Shown in pieces: positions 1 to 8,528 of a stretch of 64,000 bases of DNA. The stretch spans positions 62,001 to 126,000 of the forward strand of contig CBDHDM010000066.1 of assembly GCA_965261315.1 (NCBI GenBank), written 5' to 3'. Both the position numbers and the translations under genes were made by a program. Within the stretch, counting starts at the first letter, position 1, and each line of letters opens with the position of its first letter. Below the pieces are notes generated by a model. That model saw only the letters and a list, made by a program, of their open reading frames with translations, was not told the DNA's origin and did not search any database. The DNA comes from Endozoicomonas sp965261315. Its GTDB lineage: Bacteria; Pseudomonadota; Gammaproteobacteria; Pseudomonadales; Endozoicomonadaceae.

Positions 1-315
1 GTTGATAAGCCAGTGATCATCATTACTGATGGACATCCTGCACACCGAGCGAAGTATACGAAAGATTATGTAGAACAAGAGCCGAAGTTGCTGGGCCTAC
101 ACTTGCTGCCAAGCTATTCCCCGGAGCTGAATCCTGATGAACAGGTCTGGAATCACCTTAAAGAAAAACCAGGGAAAACCGCTTTGAAGACCAAGGCTGA
201 CTTTATAGAGTTCGTTCGAAGTAAAATGAGAGCACTGCAAAAAATGCCGGAAGCAGTAAAAGGTTTCTTCAGATTGCATAACACCGGTTATGCCTGTAGA
301 CAGTGTTACCTATAA
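1..315 (+). pseudogene. IS630-family transposase, C-terminal part (cut by window edge)
   Basis: The frame is open from base 1, so the 5' end lies outside the window. The readable part carries the C-terminal half of an IS630/Tc1-mariner DDE transposase: an aspartate in ITDGHPAH, then LLPSYSPELNPDEQVWNHLK, the family signature that holds the last catalytic acid. The frame ends at a TAA after CRQCYL. Whether the element is intact upstream cannot be seen. The sequence after the stop runs straight into group II intron sequence, so the element may be a fragment in a mobile-element pile-up. Confidence 0.8.
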
Positions 316-424
316 TGGTAGGGGGTTAATAGATAATACTTGCGGTGGAAGCTTTGGAAGCTCAGCGTTATCTATTATTTCCTTAAGTCGATCTCTGCCT
401 AAAGGCATGAGTACTACATCTTTG

Positions 425-1105
425 GTACGCCCGGCATGGGCATGAACTTATGGGGTGCAAGTCCCCTGTGGGAGAACCTACATCTGACTGGCGGTAAAGA
501 CGCCTGCTGATGACAACCACTAGCTTAAGGCAAGTGCAGTCCCGCGAGGGGCTGTGCGGAGGCAGTCTGAGTGCAAAGGTGCGAGCCGACGTACAGAAAT
601 CGCATATAAGGCTGAGTCTCTGGGCGAGTGAGCCAAAGATTGCGAAGCCCTCTGGTTCGTGAGACACGGTAAATGCGGCGGTTGCCTACATGGATGTAGG
701 TAAGGGGCGTGAGCAGGACGCGGAAGCTTTGTGCACTGTAAGTCCATGTTCTCTCTTGTTTATAATAGAGTGGGGAGATCTGTTCAACATGCGATTGGTA
801 ATTTCCCAGTTCTCAGCCACTGGTTACAACAGGCTCGGCGAACAGCGATTCATCACCCTGTTCGAGCAAACTCGATGACAACCAATAGCGCCGCAGGGGT
901 AACCCTGTTGGTGATTGAACAGAAGTCAGCATAAGCCATAGTAGTTGGTCGACAAATGTCGTTAACAGATTAATAGTCGGTTTCCCGATGGGAAGTCACC
1001 AACGAAGGGCTTAACACCGATGACAAAGAGGAGACTGATTCCCTCAAGGCGCTGCAGCCGTCCGGCGACTCACCGTACTTGGCGACAGAATCTTTAAGCC
1101 AATGG
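425..1105 (+). mobile_element. Group II intron remnant, 5' ribozyme part
   Basis: From GTACGCCCGGCATGGG at 425 the sequence matches the start of bacterial group II introns (usual 5' end GTGCGCC). It continues with GGTGCAAGTCCCC, TAGCTTAAGGCAAG and GCATATAAGGCT, all typical of domain I. Around 900-950 the leader of the intron reverse transcriptase can be read (QKSA, stop, AIVVGRQMS), but a TAA replaces a sense codon. No reverse transcriptase body and no domain V follow; the copy ends against an IS4 fragment. It is a 5' remnant without splicing ability. The left boundary is well supported, the right boundary is approximate. Confidence 0.7.
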
Positions 1106-1120
1106 CACTGACTTAAGGCC

Positions 1121-1426
1121 CTACCCCTTGTATTTATTGAGCCTCCGAGCTTGTGATCTTGAGTGCTGAAACCTCTGATGTGGCTTTGGTCGTCTTTTTA
1201 CCTCTCGTGGTTCTGATCTTCCCGGACGATTGGCTACAATGTGCTGACTAATAATTTTCAGCATACTGTTGACCTTTCTTTCCAATGAATCAACTGGTGC
1301 CATCAGTAATGTTTGATGAAACGAAACAAGGGTCTCCTGTATTGCATCAAAATCAAGTTCTACATTCCAGCGCTTGAGGTACAGAGCAATAATTTCAGTT
1401 TTTGGATAAGTTTCAGCATCAAGCAT
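1121..1426 (-). pseudogene. IS4-family transposase remnant
   Basis: The translation begins LLDAETYPKTEIIALYLKRW, the YREK-type region found near the C-terminus of IS4 transposases (DDE_Tnp_1), and ends with the typical basic tail PGRSEPREVKRRPKP. The middle, where such proteins read LFFRDIKTTLG, is replaced by an abnormal stretch, and about 300 N-terminal residues are missing. It is a truncated, internally altered fragment and not a working gene. It lies between a group II intron remnant and a 13-bp inverted repeat pair. Confidence 0.7.
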
Positions 1427-1437
1427 TGTCGTAACTC

Positions 1438-1632
1438 GGCAATTCCCGCTCTGAATTAAAACCCTTGAATTTAAAGGGCTGCAGGCGAGTTCAAGGTTAT
1501 GAGTACCGCAGACTTTTTTGCCTGAATTTTGTGCACAACATGTATTATCCTTGGCAAGTCAGGGTCTCCAAGGGCTGTAGAATACCCTATGATTCGCTCA
1601 AAAAATATGCAATTCAACTGAGCGGGAATTGC
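1438..1632. repeat. Inverted repeat pair flanking about 170 bp
   Basis: GCAATTCCCGCTC at 1439-1451 is exactly complementary to GAGCGGGAATTGC at 1620-1632, and similarity extends into the flanks (AATT and TCAACT). The pair sits right after the IS4 remnant. It could be the terminal repeats of a small non-autonomous element, or one IS end plus a second solo end. The sequence between holds no convincing open frame. Confidence 0.5.
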
Positions 1633-1737
1633 TGATTCCTAATAAGTCTATGTTGTGACGTTACAGAGAAAATTTAGGCAGAGGGTGGAGGAAGTACAAG
1701 GAAGAGAGTCGGTGTATACCCAATGGGGGATGCTGTA

Positions 1738-1757
1738 GAGGGGCTTGAACGCCCCTC
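1738..1757 (-). terminator. Hairpin downstream of the pst operon
   Basis: GAGGGGC at 1738-1744 pairs with GCCCCTC at 1751-1757 around a TTGAAC loop, 22 bases beyond the pstB stop. There is no clear T-run on the minus strand, so it may be a weak terminator or only a 3'-end stabilising hairpin. Confidence 0.4.
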
Positions 1758-1779
1758 CCGTTGTCTAAGCGGTGGAAGG

Positions 1780-2634
1780 TTAACCAAAATTACCCGCGAT
1801 ATAGTCACGGGTTTTCTGGTTGTCAGCATTGTGGAAAATCTTGTCTGTCGGGCCGAACTCCATCAGCTCACCCAGGTACATAAAGCCGGTGTAATCAGAG
1901 ATGCGCATCGCCTGTTGCATATTATGGGTCACGATGACGATGGTGTACTTTTCCCTGAGCTCGGTGATCAACTCTTCGATGGCTGCTGTCGCTAAAGGAT
2001 CCAGAGCAGACGTGGGTTCATCCATCAGAATCACTTCCGGCTTCAGCGCAATGGTGCGTGCAATGCAGAGGCGTTGCTGTTGACCGCCAGACAGGCTGCT
2101 GGCATCAGCATCCAGCTTATCCTTAACCTCTTTCCAGAGGTGGGCACGTTTCAATGCCTTTTTGGCGCGTACGGCCATTTGTGGTGCGGACATGCCGCCC
2201 TGCATTTTCAGGCCAAAGGTAATGTTGTCATAGATGGACATGGGGAAGGGCGTTGGTTTCTGGAACACCATCCCCACCTTGGAGCGCAGTGCGTTCAAAT
2301 CCACGTTGTTCTTGAGAATATCTTCGCCATCCAGTAACACCTCGCCTTCCGCATGCTGAGTGCCATAAAGGTCGTAGATGCGATTCATAGTGCGCAACAG
2401 TGTTGATTTACCACAGCCTGAGGGACCGATCAGTGCCGTTACCCGATTATTGTAAACAGGCATATTGATGTTTTTCAGCGCAGGCTCTGCATTTTTGTTG
2501 TAGTAGAAGTTCAGCCCGTTCACCTCCATACGAGGCATCAGGTTTGTGCTGTTTAATTCAGTGACAGAAGCCGGCTCAACCAGTGGATGGTTCTGTGCTT
2601 CAAGGGTTTGCTCGATTGCTACATTCATGGTCAT
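1780..2634 (-). CDS. pstB: Phosphate ABC transporter ATP-binding protein PstB
   Basis: Cytoplasmic ATPase of the high-affinity phosphate importer PstSCAB. It has 284 residues, near the usual 255-290. Walker A is GPSGCGKST, the signature motif is LSGGQQQR, Walker B is VILMDEPTSALDP, and the switch histidine lies in IVTHNMQQA. The N-terminal 35 residues are a variable extension. The start overlaps the pstA stop by 4 bases, so the two are translationally coupled. No phoU follows; an inverted repeat and IS debris lie downstream instead. The family and role are secure. Confidence 0.97.
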   Translation of the reverse strand: MTMNVAIEQTLEAQNHPLVEPASVTELNSTNLMPRMEVNGLNFYYNKNAEPALKNINMPVYNNRVTALIGPSGCGKSTLLRTMNRIYDLYGTQHAEGEVLLDGEDILKNNVDLNALRSKVGMVFQKPTPFPMSIYDNITFGLKMQGGMSAPQMAVRAKKALKRAHLWKEVKDKLDADASSLSGGQQQRLCIARTIALKPEVILMDEPTSALDPLATAAIEELITELREKYTIVIVTHNMQQAMRISDYTGFMYLGELMEFGPTDKIFHNADNQKTRDYIAGNFG

Positions 2635-3473
2635 TTGGCAGCCTTTCTTGCTTTCAGCCAGCGAGGTAACACGGTGGCCAGAATATTAATAATCAGAATA
2701 AATGTGGTGATCAGCAGAGCGCCTGCCCAGGCCAGTTCATTCCAGGACTCATAGGGGCTCATGGCGTACTGATAGATGGTCACAGGCAGGTTGGCCATAG
2801 GCTGGCTCATGTCTGTGGTCATGTAGTTACTGTTCAGTGCGGTAAACAACAGTGGCGCGGTTTCACCGGTGATCCGTGCCATGGCCAGCAAAATGCCGGT
2901 TACGATACCGGGGCCGGCGGCGCGATAGCACAGTTTGGTGATTACCTGCCAGCGAGGGGCACCCAGGCCACTGCCCGCTTCTTTCAGGGTGGTGGGTACC
3001 AGGCGCAGCATTTCTTCTGTGGTGCTGACAATGATCGGTAATGCGAGAATGGCCAGTGCAGTAGCGCCTGCCCAGCCCGAGAATGAGCCGGTGGAGACCA
3101 CCACAACTTTGTAGACAAACAACCCAATCAAAATGGATGGCGCACTCATCAGCATCCCGTTCAGAAAGCGCAGGGCTTCAGCCGCTTTGGAGGCTTTGTT
3201 CGCTTCTGATAGCCAGGTGCCGGCCAGAATACCCAATGGTGTGGCAATCACGATGCCCAGGGTGGTCAATATTAAACTGCCGATAATGGCGTTTTTCAGG
3301 CCACCCTGACTGCCAGGGCCTGGAGTCAGCTCTGTGAAAATGTGCAGGCCCATTCCGGCAATGCCTTGGCCAATGAGGCTGTAAAGCACGCTGGATAGTA
3401 CCAGCAGGCCAAACAGGGTAGACAGTATGCAGAAACCAATAAAGGCCTGATTTTTGAGTTTTCTTAACGTCAT
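2631..3473 (-). CDS. pstA: Phosphate ABC transporter permease PstA
   Basis: Inner-membrane permease that pairs with PstC to form the phosphate channel. It has 280 residues, normal for PstA. It starts MTLRKLKNQAFIGF, then shows about six hydrophobic segments and the EAA-loop region around TLKEAGSGLGAPRWQVITK, which contacts PstB. It lies 10 bases downstream of pstC and overlaps pstB by 4 bases, consistent with one transcript from the Pho box upstream of pstS. Confidence 0.96.
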   Translation of the reverse strand: MTLRKLKNQAFIGFCILSTLFGLLVLSSVLYSLIGQGIAGMGLHIFTELTPGPGSQGGLKNAIIGSLILTTLGIVIATPLGILAGTWLSEANKASKAAEALRFLNGMLMSAPSILIGLFVYKVVVVSTGSFSGWAGATALAILALPIIVSTTEEMLRLVPTTLKEAGSGLGAPRWQVITKLCYRAAGPGIVTGILLAMARITGETAPLLFTALNSNYMTTDMSQPMANLPVTIYQYAMSPYESWNELAWAGALLITTFILIINILATVLPRWLKARKAAK

Positions 3474-3483
3474 TATTGATTCC

Positions 3484-4425
3484 TCACCGCTTCCTTAACA
3501 GCAGTCTGGCGGCACCCATCACCACGAAGGTCAGGATAAAGAGCACCAGTCCGAGGCTGATCAACGAAGCAATATGCAGCTCGTTGGTCGCTTCGTTGAA
3601 TTGCTGGGCAATGGTTGAAGAAATTGAGCTGGCGGGCATAAACAGGGAGGTCTCAATTCGGTTGGCTCCACCAATAACAAAAGCAACCGCCATGGTCTCG
3701 CCCAGTGCGCGACCAAGTCCAAGAATCCCGGCACCGACAGCAGCATTTTTGATGGTAGGCAACAGTACTCGTGTAATGACCTCGTAAGGGGTAGCGCCAA
3801 TACCATAAGCGGCCTCTCTGACCACGTTAGGTACAGTTTTCAATGCGTCCCGAGTCAGAGCGGTAATAATGGGCAGGATCATAAATGACAGAATGATGCC
3901 GGCTGTGAGAAGTCCAATACCAATGGGTGGACCGTCAAACCAGGGGCCGATCAGAGGCAGGGTAACCAGGTTTTCCAGAGCCCAGAATTGAAAACCATCA
4001 GAGAACCAGGGGGCAAAAACAAACAGTCCCCACATACCGTAAATAATGCTTGGAACTGCGGCCAGCAGTTCAATGGCCATACCGACAGGCTTACTGATCC
4101 AGCCCGGAGCCAGTTCTGCCAGGAATACTGCAGTACCGAGCCCAACGGGAATAGCAATTAAAATGGCGATTAAAGAAGAAACCAGCGTGCCGTAGATGGC
4201 CGCGGCCGCACCAAATTCACCACCCACCGGGTCCCAGGTATTGCTGAAAATAAAGCCTGGGCCAAACTTGGCCAGAGCCTCCCAGCCCCCATCAATAAGA
4301 GAAATAATGATGCCGATCAGCACCAGAAAGATTAATACGGCGCTGGCAAAGCTGAGGCGATAAAAAATTGAATCGCCATTTATTGCGCCAGGTCGTAATG
4401 TAAGAGCACTGGTTGTGGAATGCAT
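3484..4425 (-). CDS. pstC: Phosphate ABC transporter permease PstC
   Basis: Inner-membrane permease of PstSCAB, 313 residues. The long N-terminal cytoplasmic and first membrane region (LSFASAVLIFLVLIGIIISL) is followed by the periplasmic part with the conserved word FGAAAAIYGTLVSS. The EAA-loop is VPNVVREAAYGIGATPYEVITR. It lies 76 bases after pstS, with no terminator visible in the gap. The length and motifs match intact PstC. Confidence 0.96.
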   Translation of the reverse strand: MHSTTSALTLRPGAINGDSIFYRLSFASAVLIFLVLIGIIISLIDGGWEALAKFGPGFIFSNTWDPVGGEFGAAAAIYGTLVSSLIAILIAIPVGLGTAVFLAELAPGWISKPVGMAIELLAAVPSIIYGMWGLFVFAPWFSDGFQFWALENLVTLPLIGPWFDGPPIGIGLLTAGIILSFMILPIITALTRDALKTVPNVVREAAYGIGATPYEVITRVLLPTIKNAAVGAGILGLGRALGETMAVAFVIGGANRIETSLFMPASSISSTIAQQFNEATNELHIASLISLGLVLFILTFVVMGAARLLLRKR

Positions 4426-4501
4426 AACTGTCAGGAGGGCAATGAGCGGACAAGCTCATCACCCTGAATTCCTTCCTATTAATTGAATAAACGTCGCTGG
4501 T

Positions 4502-5551
4502 TTACTTGATAATGGATGCGCCCTTATGGGACAGCTGCTGTTTCCATGTGTTTTCAACCAGCTCAATCACGCTCTCTGGCATTGGGATAAAGTCCAGGGA
4601 TTCAGCCATCTCTGCACCATTCTCGTAGCTCCAGTCAAAGAACTCGATGATCTCTCTGGCTTTACCTGCATCAGCCTGGTCTTTATGCATCAGAATGAAA
4701 GTGGCGGCAGTCATTGGCCAGGAATCAGCACCGGGTTGATTGTTCAGAAGCAGGCGGAAACCGGGTGCATTCTTCCAGTCAGCATTCATGGCGGCTGCCT
4801 GGAAGGTTTCCATGTTGGGTTGCAGGAACTTACCGTCGGCACTGGCCAGCTGGGTGTGGCTAAGTCTGTTCTGTTTGGCAAATGCATACTCTACATAACC
4901 AATCGAACCCCGGGTGCGGCGTACGAAGTTGGCGACACCGGCATTACCATTAGCGCCGATAGTTGTGGCTGCTTTGGGCCAGGTGATGTCGGTATTGGTG
5001 CCGACGGAACGCTTCCACTCATTACTCACCTGACTCAGGTAATCTGTAAAGTTGTAAGTGGTGCCGGAGCCGTCAGAGCGGTGTATTACATAAATTGGCT
5101 GAGAAGGAATTTTCAGGTCCGGGTTAATGCTGGTAATGCGTTCATCGTTCCATTTTTTGATGTTGCCCATATAAATGTCGGCAACGATCTCGCCGGTCAG
5201 TTTCAGGGCACCTGGCTCAATGCCAGGAATGTTGACGACGGGAACAATCGCACCCATCACCATCGGGAACTGGATCATACCTTCATCATTGAGTCTCTGT
5301 TCGTCCAGAGGCGCATCGGTTGCACCAAAGTCAACCGTTTTTGCAGTAATCTGGCGAATGCCACCACCAGAACCAATGGCCTGATAGTTAATCTGATTGC
5401 CAGTTTCCTGATGGTATTCTTCTGCCCATTTGGCATAGATCGGGTGAGGAAAGCTCGCTCCAGCACCATTAATTGAATTTGCGCTGGCAGCGGTGGAAAA
5501 CGCGGCGGCAGCTAAAACTGAGGATGCGACAACTGACTTTATGAACGTCAT
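4502..5551 (-). CDS. pstS: Phosphate-binding protein PstS
   Basis: Periplasmic phosphate receptor of the Pst importer. The start is placed at the ATG of MTFIKSVVASS because GGGGG stands 8 bases before it; an ATG 24 bases upstream has no ribosome site. The signal peptide is about 24 residues, ending AASA before NSINGAGASFPHPIYAKW. The phosphate-binding loops are visible in GASFPHP, IGSGGG and RSDGSGT. At about 349 residues it is full length. It is the first gene of pstSCAB and is preceded by a strong Pho box. Confidence 0.95.
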   Translation of the reverse strand: MTFIKSVVASSVLAAAAFSTAASANSINGAGASFPHPIYAKWAEEYHQETGNQINYQAIGSGGGIRQITAKTVDFGATDAPLDEQRLNDEGMIQFPMVMGAIVPVVNIPGIEPGALKLTGEIVADIYMGNIKKWNDERITSINPDLKIPSQPIYVIHRSDGSGTTYNFTDYLSQVSNEWKRSVGTNTDITWPKAATTIGANGNAGVANFVRRTRGSIGYVEYAFAKQNRLSHTQLASADGKFLQPNMETFQAAAMNADWKNAPGFRLLLNNQPGADSWPMTAATFILMHKDQADAGKAREIIEFFDWSYENGAEMAESLDFIPMPESVIELVENTWKQQLSHKGASIIK

Positions 5552-5640
5552 GGTTTTTTTCCCCCGAAAACTCATTGATAGAGTGTTTGTGTTTGATGAG
5601 GGAAAGAATAGGGCGGGACTGTTACAGAAATATTGCTCGA

Positions 5641-5660
5641 ATGTTTCAGTTATATGACAG
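5641..5660 (-). promoter_or_regulatory. Pho box (PhoB binding site) upstream of pstS
   Basis: On the minus strand this reads CTGTCATATAACTGAAACAT, two direct 7-mers spaced by 4 bases as in the enterobacterial Pho box consensus CTGTCAT-N4-CTGTCAT. It lies about 90 bases before the pstS start codon. A further CTGTAACAG at about 5604-5612 may be an added half site. This implies phosphate-starvation control by PhoB/PhoR, whose genes are outside the window. Confidence 0.8.
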
Positions 5661-5769
5661 TTTATTCATACCTCGAGCTTATTCAAAGTAAGAGGCTGTG
5701 AGTTAGAGGCTTTCAGCGCCAACAACTTAAAAGCGACAGGTTGTGGTGGCATTTGTTTTGGGAAATATC

Positions 5770-5895
5770 GCAAGCCTGGATTAAATGGTCCTCTCCATGC
5801 CTAACATCCATAGGGCGTATAGGCCATGACTCTTCACTTTGTCATGTCTTTATATCCAGGCCATCATTCTCATAACAGGTTTAAAATATTAAATT
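5770..5895. repeat. MITE-like imperfect palindrome, copy 1
   Basis: GCCTGGATTAAA near 5773 pairs with TTTATATCCAGGCC near 5850-5863, and CCATGCCTA pairs with TAGGCCATG around the central CATCCATAGGGC. The central part and the right arm resemble the longer palindrome at 62938-63108 (shared words CATAGGGC, GGC.ATGACTC.TCACTT, TATTAAATTGGTAT against an AATTTAATGGGTAT type end). It lies between pstS and an unknown gene and is not coding. Confidence 0.5.
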
Positions 5896-5945
5896 GGTAT
5901 CATGTGTCTAACGCCTGAAAGCCGACAAAATAGGGAATGCTGACG

Positions 5946-7340
5946 TCATTTACTCACCGGGCTTTCGGGTAGAGTGGTCTGATCAGACACAACATCATTA
6001 GCTGTGAAATTGGCTCCTGCTGCTTTTGTCAACGCTCTCTTATCTTTTAACATTTTAACTGTTTCAGCCTGCTTTGCGGTCAAACTTACTTCAGGTTTGA
6101 TGTCAAACTGTATATTCAGCCTTGAAGCATCGCGCTGAGCAGCCGCCCATGCACTTTTTTGTCGTGCAATATCTTTGAGTGTTGATTCTATGTTGCTGTG
6201 TGTTACAGGCTTTGGTGGGCAGGCTAGTTTCTCTTCTTGTTGATACATTCTAATTTTTACAGCTTCACAAATATCAATTCCGTCCTTATTGGTTACGCTG
6301 CATACACCACTATTGCACAAATACTGTTTGGTTGGTGTCATAGCTTTCGGGTGCATGTATGTTGGCAGCTTCTTTTTTAACAGATCACGCCGCCAGTTGT
6401 TTTCTCTATTACCCATTACTTGTCTGCTATTACTTTCTTTTAATTTTTCCCTGAAGAACTCATAGTGGGGATCATACTCCTTTTTGACCTCAGCCAGATA
6501 CGTATCCAGCTGGTATTGAGATAATGCAAACTCAAGGTTAGTTTCTGACTTTATAGAAAAAAGAGTAAATGACTGTGCTTTTTCTTTGACCAAAACCTGA
6601 GCGATAATTGCACCAGTTCCTGCTTCATAAAAGACCTTGTCGACCCTGACTTCACCAGATACACCGAGTAGGCGTGCAAGTTCACTTCCCTCAATAATTT
6701 CAATCGCAAAAATATCCAGGTGCTCAGCTTCACCTGGAACGTAAACCATGCTTGGAGTTTCAAAACAACGAAGGCTTTCTGGAGGGATGCTCATTGGAGT
6801 GTGACAGGACATCATATCCTCTTCAGGAAAGTGGTCATCGGCAGGGTTAGGTAGCATATTTCCTGATAATGCATGATCATATTCTACTGATGGATGTTTA
6901 CTATCACCAGGCTCACTTGGGGATACCAGACCCTGATCATAGTCATCGGGCTTAATCGAATAAAAACGCCTGGGGTCCTCATCGATAAAGCTTCTATGGA
7001 ATCGAGTTGAGCCGCAAGCTGATAATAGCTCCCGAGTAGTAGCTGCATCTGGCTGTATACTATCTGATATATCAACACAGCAAAAACCATCAACGTTGTG
7101 TTCTGTCATATTAGCTGGAGGGGTGGTAGAGGGCAGACTTTTACCGGTCAAGTGAAGCACAGACTTGGTGTCCAAAGAAGCTGAATGATGGAGATTACTT
7201 TCTTTAGAAGAGAACAAATAGTTTTTAAGATCAGCTGGAGCAGTTGCTGTCATTTTTAAGAACTTCGCTGCAATACAGTCAGTCTGATCTTGAGAACGAA
7301 TATTTCCAGATGAAATGTAATTGGATATGATGCCTAACAT
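5946..7340 (-). CDS. Hypothetical protein, 464 residues
   Basis: I recognise no family. The protein starts MLGIISNYISSGNIRSQDQ and has no signal peptide and no membrane segment. The first 200 residues are low in hydrophobic content and rich in S, P, D and H, suggesting disorder. Residues about 205-290 look like a small folded domain (hydrophobic alternation, words IFAIEIIEGSELARLLGV and KVFYEAGTGAIIAQVLVKEK). The C-terminal third is charged and helical. Base composition is more AT-rich than the neighbouring pst and eno genes. The solo location between core operons, the long non-coding flanks and the composition suggest an acquired accessory gene; a secreted effector is possible but unproven. 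Confidence 0.6.
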   Translation of the reverse strand: MLGIISNYISSGNIRSQDQTDCIAAKFLKMTATAPADLKNYLFSSKESNLHHSASLDTKSVLHLTGKSLPSTTPPANMTEHNVDGFCCVDISDSIQPDAATTRELLSACGSTRFHRSFIDEDPRRFYSIKPDDYDQGLVSPSEPGDSKHPSVEYDHALSGNMLPNPADDHFPEEDMMSCHTPMSIPPESLRCFETPSMVYVPGEAEHLDIFAIEIIEGSELARLLGVSGEVRVDKVFYEAGTGAIIAQVLVKEKAQSFTLFSIKSETNLEFALSQYQLDTYLAEVKKEYDPHYEFFREKLKESNSRQVMGNRENNWRRDLLKKKLPTYMHPKAMTPTKQYLCNSGVCSVTNKDGIDICEAVKIRMYQQEEKLACPPKPVTHSNIESTLKDIARQKSAWAAAQRDASRLNIQFDIKPEVSLTAKQAETVKMLKDKRALTKAAGANFTANDVVSDQTTLPESPVSK

Positions 7341-7972
7341 ATGGTCATTCCTGTTTGCTGATTCGCATATGACTAATCCACGTCCAGCTATGTGTTAATG
7401 CATGCTCTTGGTTTAGCGCTGATTGATTACCAGTCTGTGGTTAAGAGTCTGATAGTCTGTAAAAAGCTCATAATCTTCTTCATTTTCATTCACATGCGGC
7501 TGTGGCTAGGTCATTGTTCAGATGTTTCCATTTAAATCTGATCGTGTATTTCCTATGACAATTGGCTGGTAATATAGTTCAATTTTTTTGGTTTTGTGCT
7601 TGTGTAATCATTTAGTTCAAATTCGTCATTGACGATACTTCGGTGCGCAGCCAATAGATTCGCTCTTTTTGTATCTCTCACTTTTACTACCAAAATGCCT
7701 GGTTGCTGTGGATTTTAATTCTTTAAAATCAAAATGTTATTAGGGAGTGGTGAAAGTAGTTTATGATGACTGGATGACATCTTCTCATGGGCGGTCTGGA
7801 TCGAGTTATTTCTCTGGGATACTCCCGTTCAGGAAGTTAAGTGCCCAACAACTTATCAGGATCTACGCTTTAACCGATCGATATGTCTACCCATTACCTA
7901 TTGTATTTCCTGAACCTCATGGTTTGCAGGCTACAGAAATATCATGAGCAGGCTTTTAACAGGAGAGCATAA
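7341..7972. other. Non-coding stretch between hypothetical gene and yfcZ-like gene
   Basis: AT-rich region with no convincing gene. A 66-codon open frame at 7747-7947 has no family resemblance and a weak start. Promoters for the two divergent flanking genes probably lie here, but I cannot place them with confidence. Confidence 0.5.
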
Positions 7973-8257
7973 ATGGAGAATACTACTGTTGAACTGGAGG
8001 TCGCTGCTGATCACTGTGTTGAAATTGGCGAGGTCATTATTCCTGGCGATACCCACTTCGAAACGACCATTGAGGAGAGCACAGAGCAGCAGGCAACAGA
8101 CCATTTTGCAAAAATGGAAGCTTTAGCAAACAGTATTTCCAATCATTGTATAATACGGAAGAAGGTTAACCACCAACCAGGCAGTGTGACCATTGATGCC
8201 ATGTTTGATTTTGACTGCACGGCGGAAAAACTGATTTTTGAATTATATTTAAGGTAG
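7973..8257 (+). CDS. YfcZ/YiiS family protein (DUF406)
   Basis: Small protein of 94 residues resembling E. coli YfcZ and YiiS. Family features visible are the VGE/IGEVI segment near residue 18, the alanine-rich helix around ATDHFAKMEALANSIS, and the C-terminal strand pair ending FDFDCTAEKLIFELYLR, which closely parallels the SCQAETLIFQLGLR-type ending of YfcZ. Function is unknown in the family. The start is supported by AGGAGAG 7 bases before the ATG. It stands alone, upstream of eno, where pyrG or kdsA would be expected in many relatives. Confidence 0.75.
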   Translation: MENTTVELEVAADHCVEIGEVIIPGDTHFETTIEESTEQQATDHFAKMEALANSISNHCIIRKKVNHQPGSVTIDAMFDFDCTAEKLIFELYLR

Positions 8258-8528
8258 TAACTTTACTTACATTGGTTTTGCTGTTTGATGGTTATTTGAC
8301 CATTGGCGCCTTATTTAAACGATGATTAACAGGTGATTTACAGTAATTCACAGTAACGATCAGAAATCTACGAAGCTCAATAATGACGCGGTTTTCAGCG
8401 GATTTGTAAGGCTTTGACACAGGATTTTCCGATGGTATAGTTGCCGCTCCCGTAACAATGCCGGGTCTGCTTTACGGTATTGCTTACCTCTCACTTGAAA
8501 TTTCCGAATTCTTCACCCGGAGTATCTC

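Noticed and set aside
7747..7947. 66-codon open frame upstream of the yfcZ-like gene
   Set aside because: No family resemblance, weak start and no conserved pattern; probably non-coding.
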